Shown here in pieces: positions 5,808 to 7,539 of a DNA stretch of 7,539 nt. Origin of the DNA: Erysipelotrichaceae bacterium (GTDB lineage Bacteria > Bacillota_I > Bacilli_A > Erysipelotrichales > Erysipelotrichaceae); contig JAILBD010000183.1 of NCBI GenBank assembly GCA_024681275.1, forward strand, positions 1 to 7,539, in the 5' to 3' direction. Under the pieces are notes generated by a model. The model was not told the DNA's origin, did not search any database, and saw only the letters and a list, made by a program, of their open reading frames with translations. Each line of letters opens with the position of its first letter. Position 1 is the stretch's first letter. A program made the translations under genes and the position numbers.

Positions 5808-6632
5808 ATGAACTTCTCGGAAATAGTCAAAGAAAAACTAAATGATAAATCTCCATATGATCTGGCCGAGGATTATGGTGTTTCCCATACAACAATCTAC
5901 AAGATCATCAACGGAGAAATGGATAATCCATCTGTTTTGCTGGCAGCTCGTCTATGTGCGATGCTTGATATTGATCCCAATACACTTCGTCAATTTGATT
6001 TTCATCCGGATGAAACATATATCAGAAAAGTCGAAGAGAAAATGGAAATTGCAAAAGACAAAGAACTGTTTGCGAAAGAAATTCAATCTCTTTTAATCGA
6101 TCGACTCGTAACAATTGAGATTAACAATCTATCCACTCGACATCCGTATAAATCCAAAAACATTGGTGTTATGAATTTTGGAAATCTCGGCAATACTTAT
6201 GTTGTTTTACACGACAATAGAATCAAAGATGAAGCGGTAATTGAATTCCGTTTACCGGTCAGACGTATTAGTTCTCAATCTAATTCATATGACAGTAAAT
6301 CTCTAGGAGACTTCTTTACCATCATGATGGCTTTGCTTTCAGAGCAGAGTTTTGTTGTTGATAATCAAGACAGCAACCTTCCTGCAAATATCACAATTAC
6401 AAACGACGGTAATAAATCATCTATTACAAAATCTGTTAAAAATTTTGTGTTTTCTACAACAAGCGGACTGCTTTATAGTGAGTTATGCAAATATGTTATT
6501 AAGGATGTGAAAAAATATAATATTACCTTATTTTATCGATATAAAAATAGCTATCATTGCGAAACAAAAGTTTTACTGGGTGACAAAATTATGAATTCTA
6601 GAGCACTTTTCCTATATAACATTGCAAAATAA
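5808..6632 (+). CDS. HTH-domain protein, candidate element repressor, with unrecognised C-terminal domain
   Basis: Predicted 274-residue protein. Residues 1-63 resemble an XRE/phage-repressor-like helix-turn-helix domain: YDLAEDYGVSHTTIYKIING (about 18-37) holds the two DNA-binding helices, and the following DNPSVLLAARLCAMLDID is the usual supporting helix. A charged segment, probably helical (RKVEEKMEIAKDKELFAKEIQ, about 71-91), links to a roughly 180-residue C-terminal domain I do not recognise. I see no S24/LexA serine-lysine pair, no HExxH metal site and no clear nuclease or ATPase motif. The gene is divergent from xis-int across an operator-like region, suggesting it represses the integration genes and itself. 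No ribosome site is present; see its promoter. The gene and the gap before it are more A+T-rich than the neighbours, a sign of separate origin. A remnant insertion sequence begins within about 20 bases of its stop codon. It could also be an antitoxin-like or phage-exclusion regulator. Confidence 0.8.
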   Translation: MNFSEIVKEKLNDKSPYDLAEDYGVSHTTIYKIINGEMDNPSVLLAARLCAMLDIDPNTLRQFDFHPDETYIRKVEEKMEIAKDKELFAKEIQSLLIDRLVTIEINNLSTRHPYKSKNIGVMNFGNLGNTYVVLHDNRIKDEAVIEFRLPVRRISSQSNSYDSKSLGDFFTIMMALLSEQSFVVDNQDSNLPANITITNDGNKSSITKSVKNFVFSTTSGLLYSELCKYVIKDVKKYNITLFYRYKNSYHCETKVLLGDKIMNSRALFLYNIAK

Positions 6633-6650
6633 AAATGTGGGTACTGTGAG

Positions 6651-6680
6651 TGAAGTGAACCCAAAAAGTTGGACCAACTT
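6651..6680. repeat. Left terminal inverted repeat of the IS
   Basis: The sequence begins TGAAGTGAACCCAAAAAG and ends in TTGGACC, matching the IS150-group terminal pattern (TG, a few bases, then CCCAAAAAGTTGGACA). The inner end also forms a small dyad, AAGTTGG (6666-6672), A, CCAACTT (6674-6680). No matching right repeat occurs in the window. Confidence 0.65.
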
Positions 6681-6703
6681 AAAAGGAGGTTCACTTTTTA
6701 TTT

Positions 6704-7210
6704 ATGAAGTATTCAAAGGAATTCAAACTGGAGTGTATTCGAAAGCGGAAGGAAGGCATTTATATTGCCACTCCACCCGGGTTCAGAGAAAGAGACTGTT
6801 TTCTTAATCAGGTAAGAGACTGGATAAGGATCTACGATTCCCTGGGTGAAGCAGGCCTTGAACACGGAAGACCGACGCTGGATATCGATCAGAGACTTGA
6901 ACTCATCAGAAGGGTCGAAAATGGGGAATCCTACAAGTCTGCGGCTCTCTCTGCCGGTATTGGCGACGATCTTCTCATCAAATGGCATAAGATCTATATG
7001 GAAGATGGCATAGATGGGTTACAATCATTAAAAAGAGGAAGAAAGCCCATGGAGAATAAGAAAGCCGATTCCGCAAAGAAGAAAGACTGCGACAAGACAA
7101 GAAAAGAGCTTCTCGAGGAACTTCAATATGTAAGAGCGGAGAACGAATACCTAAAAAAACTAAGTGCCTTGGTTCAGGAAAGAAAGGCCCGTCAGCAGCA
7201 GAAAAAGTAG
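6704..7210 (+). CDS. IS3-family transposase OrfA (InsJ-like)
   Basis: DNA-binding subunit of an IS150-group transposase; 168 residues, close to the 173 of IS150 InsJ. It has two helix-turn-helix units, about 4-48 (YSKEFKLECI to VRDWIRIYDSLGEAGL) and 58-106 (TLDIDQRLELIRRV to IKWHKIYMEDGIDGL), with the linker motif LKRGRKP (109-115). A leucine-zipper coiled coil follows at about 134-158 (LLEELQYVRAENEYLKKLSAL), and the protein ends in KK at an A5G run next to the stop. In complete elements this point is a -1 frameshift into OrfB. Here the -1 frame runs only 24 codons (7207-7281) with no recognisable DDE domain. AGGAGG stands at 6684-6689 but is 14 bases from the ATG, an unusually long gap; no in-frame start lies closer. 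Alone it may bind the IS ends but cannot transpose. Confidence 0.88.
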   Translation: MKYSKEFKLECIRKRKEGIYIATPPGFRERDCFLNQVRDWIRIYDSLGEAGLEHGRPTLDIDQRLELIRRVENGESYKSAALSAGIGDDLLIKWHKIYMEDGIDGLQSLKRGRKPMENKKADSAKKKDCDKTRKELLEELQYVRAENEYLKKLSALVQERKARQQQKK

Positions 7211-7401
7211 CTGTGATCGATCATATCACCCTTCATTATAAAAGAAACAGCAGACCAAAGGGTCTGCCGCATCTGAAATAACGACATAAGCTAAACATTC
7301 ACGATGACATAAGCCGATCTTCAATCCGGATCAACGTGAGCGGATGTGAACTTTTTATTTATTCAGATAATATTGGGAACATGTTCCCAAATTACTCTGT
7401 A
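7211..7401. other. Gene-free gap between the IS remnant and the membrane protein gene
   Basis: No supported gene lies here. A 7-bp hairpin, GCAGACC-AAAG-GGTCTGC (7250-7267), is followed on the minus strand by T-rich TGTTTCTTTT, so it may be a weak terminator for the membrane gene reading leftward; a frameshift-associated structure for the IS is the alternative. The 9-bp GACATAAGC occurs twice (7283-7291, 7306-7314). The string ACTTTTTATTTAT near 7350 also occurs in front of OrfA (6693-6705) and may be debris of the IS. A perfect palindrome is listed separately. Confidence 0.5.
7373..7390. promoter_or_regulatory. Perfect 18-bp palindrome TTGGGAACATGTTCCCAA
   Basis: Both halves match exactly with no spacer, and symmetry ends at the flanking A on each side. 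It lies 11 bases beyond the stop codon of the membrane protein gene. As RNA it could fold with a CATG loop and a 7-bp stem, but neither strand has a following T-run, so it is a poor intrinsic terminator. An operator-type protein site is equally possible. Confidence 0.5.
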
Positions 7402-7539
7402 TCAGTAGTGAATATCAAAGTGAGAGTTGATGAAGTTGATGACTCTTCCTACCCCCAGCATGGCGATCAGCGTACCAATGCCGACACCGATGACTTTTCC
7501 TTTTAATAAGAAAGAGATCGCAGCTGTCAGACAGACGCA
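7402..7539 (-). CDS. C-terminal end of a membrane protein, YczE/YitT-like (partial)
   Basis: Only the last 45 codons are inside the window (stop TGA at 7404-7402), and they continue past the right edge. The frame reads CVCLTAAISFLLKG, then a second hydrophobic segment VIGVGIGTLIAMLGVGRVINF ending in a short polar tail. A GTxIAxLxVGRVI pattern near the C-terminus is typical of small multi-span membrane proteins of the YczE/YitT/DUF6198 group in Firmicutes. That assignment is from pattern memory. Function of the group is not well defined. Whether this gene is chromosomal or part of the integrated element cannot be told here. Confidence 0.65.
   Translation of the reverse strand, partial: CVCLTAAISFLLKGKVIGVGIGTLIAMLGVGRVINFINSHFDIHY

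Larger units (their letters stand above)
6651..7210 (+). mobile_element. IS3-family (IS150-group) insertion sequence, left part with OrfA only
   Basis: A left terminal repeat with the IS150-type core CCCAAAAAGTTGGAC (6660-6674) is followed by an IS150-like OrfA. A complete element would be about 1.4 kb, with a DDE transposase OrfB after OrfA and a right repeat containing GTCCAACTTTTTGGG. Neither is seen in the remaining 329 bases, so the copy is truncated or rearranged. The right limit given is the end of OrfA; the true end is unclear. The left end is also uncertain by a few bases, with TG at 6651, 6645 or 6656 possible. Confidence 0.75.

Noticed and set aside
7207..7281. Frameshifted start of OrfB
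   Set aside because: The -1 frame ends after 24 codons and does not show the IS150 OrfB start or any DDE region; kept only as a note under OrfA.
7315..7340. Second attachment site (attR)
   Set aside because: CTTCAATCCGGATC loosely recalls the tRNA 3' end CCTTCATCCGCA, but the match is too short and gapped to be the required direct repeat.
7373..7390. LexA/DinR box
   Set aside because: The Gram-positive box needs GAAC-N4-GTTC; here the half sites are only two bases apart.

Overview
The window reads as chromosome of a low-to-medium G+C Firmicute. The support is the Gram-positive-style sugar ABC genes, an OmpR/EnvZ-type pair, strong AGGAGG-type ribosome sites, TATAAT promoters and a tRNA with encoded CCA. 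Codon use and moderate G+C would suit the Erysipelotrichia, but that placement is inference and not proven here.

Positions 1-3753 are ordinary chromosomal genes, all on the minus strand. A response regulator (3085-3753) and a sensor kinase (1704-3101) form an overlapping pair. The pair ends at a clear intrinsic terminator that covers the kinase stop codon. Just beyond it, a TATAAT promoter drives a sugar-type ABC operon: an MsmX/UgpC-like ATPase (552-1643), then a MalF/UgpA-like permease (1-559, cut by the window edge). The two share 8 bases.

Positions 3796-3948 hold a plus-strand tRNA-Gln(CTG) with its own promoter and terminator. Seventeen bases past its CCA end comes the stop codon of a tyrosine recombinase (3931-5331, minus strand). 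Upstream of that is a small basic, possibly excisionase-like gene (5336-5605). This is the standard layout of one end of an integrative element inserted at a tRNA 3' end. The opposite attachment site is not in the window.

Positions 5606-5807 form a very A+T-rich divergent control region. It holds a 21-bp direct repeat (20/21 identical) whose copies are each dyads, two further dyads, and two opposing promoters. The right-hand promoter places transcription start at or next to the ATG of a 274-residue helix-turn-helix protein (5808-6632), so that message may be leaderless. Its large C-terminal domain is one I do not recognise. The picture is a lysogeny-type switch: the HTH protein is the candidate repressor of the xis-int operon and of itself.

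Positions 6651-7210 are the left part of an IS3-family (IS150-group) insertion sequence with an intact OrfA but no recognisable catalytic OrfB. After about 190 bases without a gene, which include a hairpin and a perfect 18-bp palindrome, the window ends in the 3' end of a minus-strand membrane protein gene resembling the YczE/YitT group.

I saw no CRISPR array, rRNA or complete defence system. The least explained parts are the C-terminal domain of the HTH protein and the operator region in front of it.
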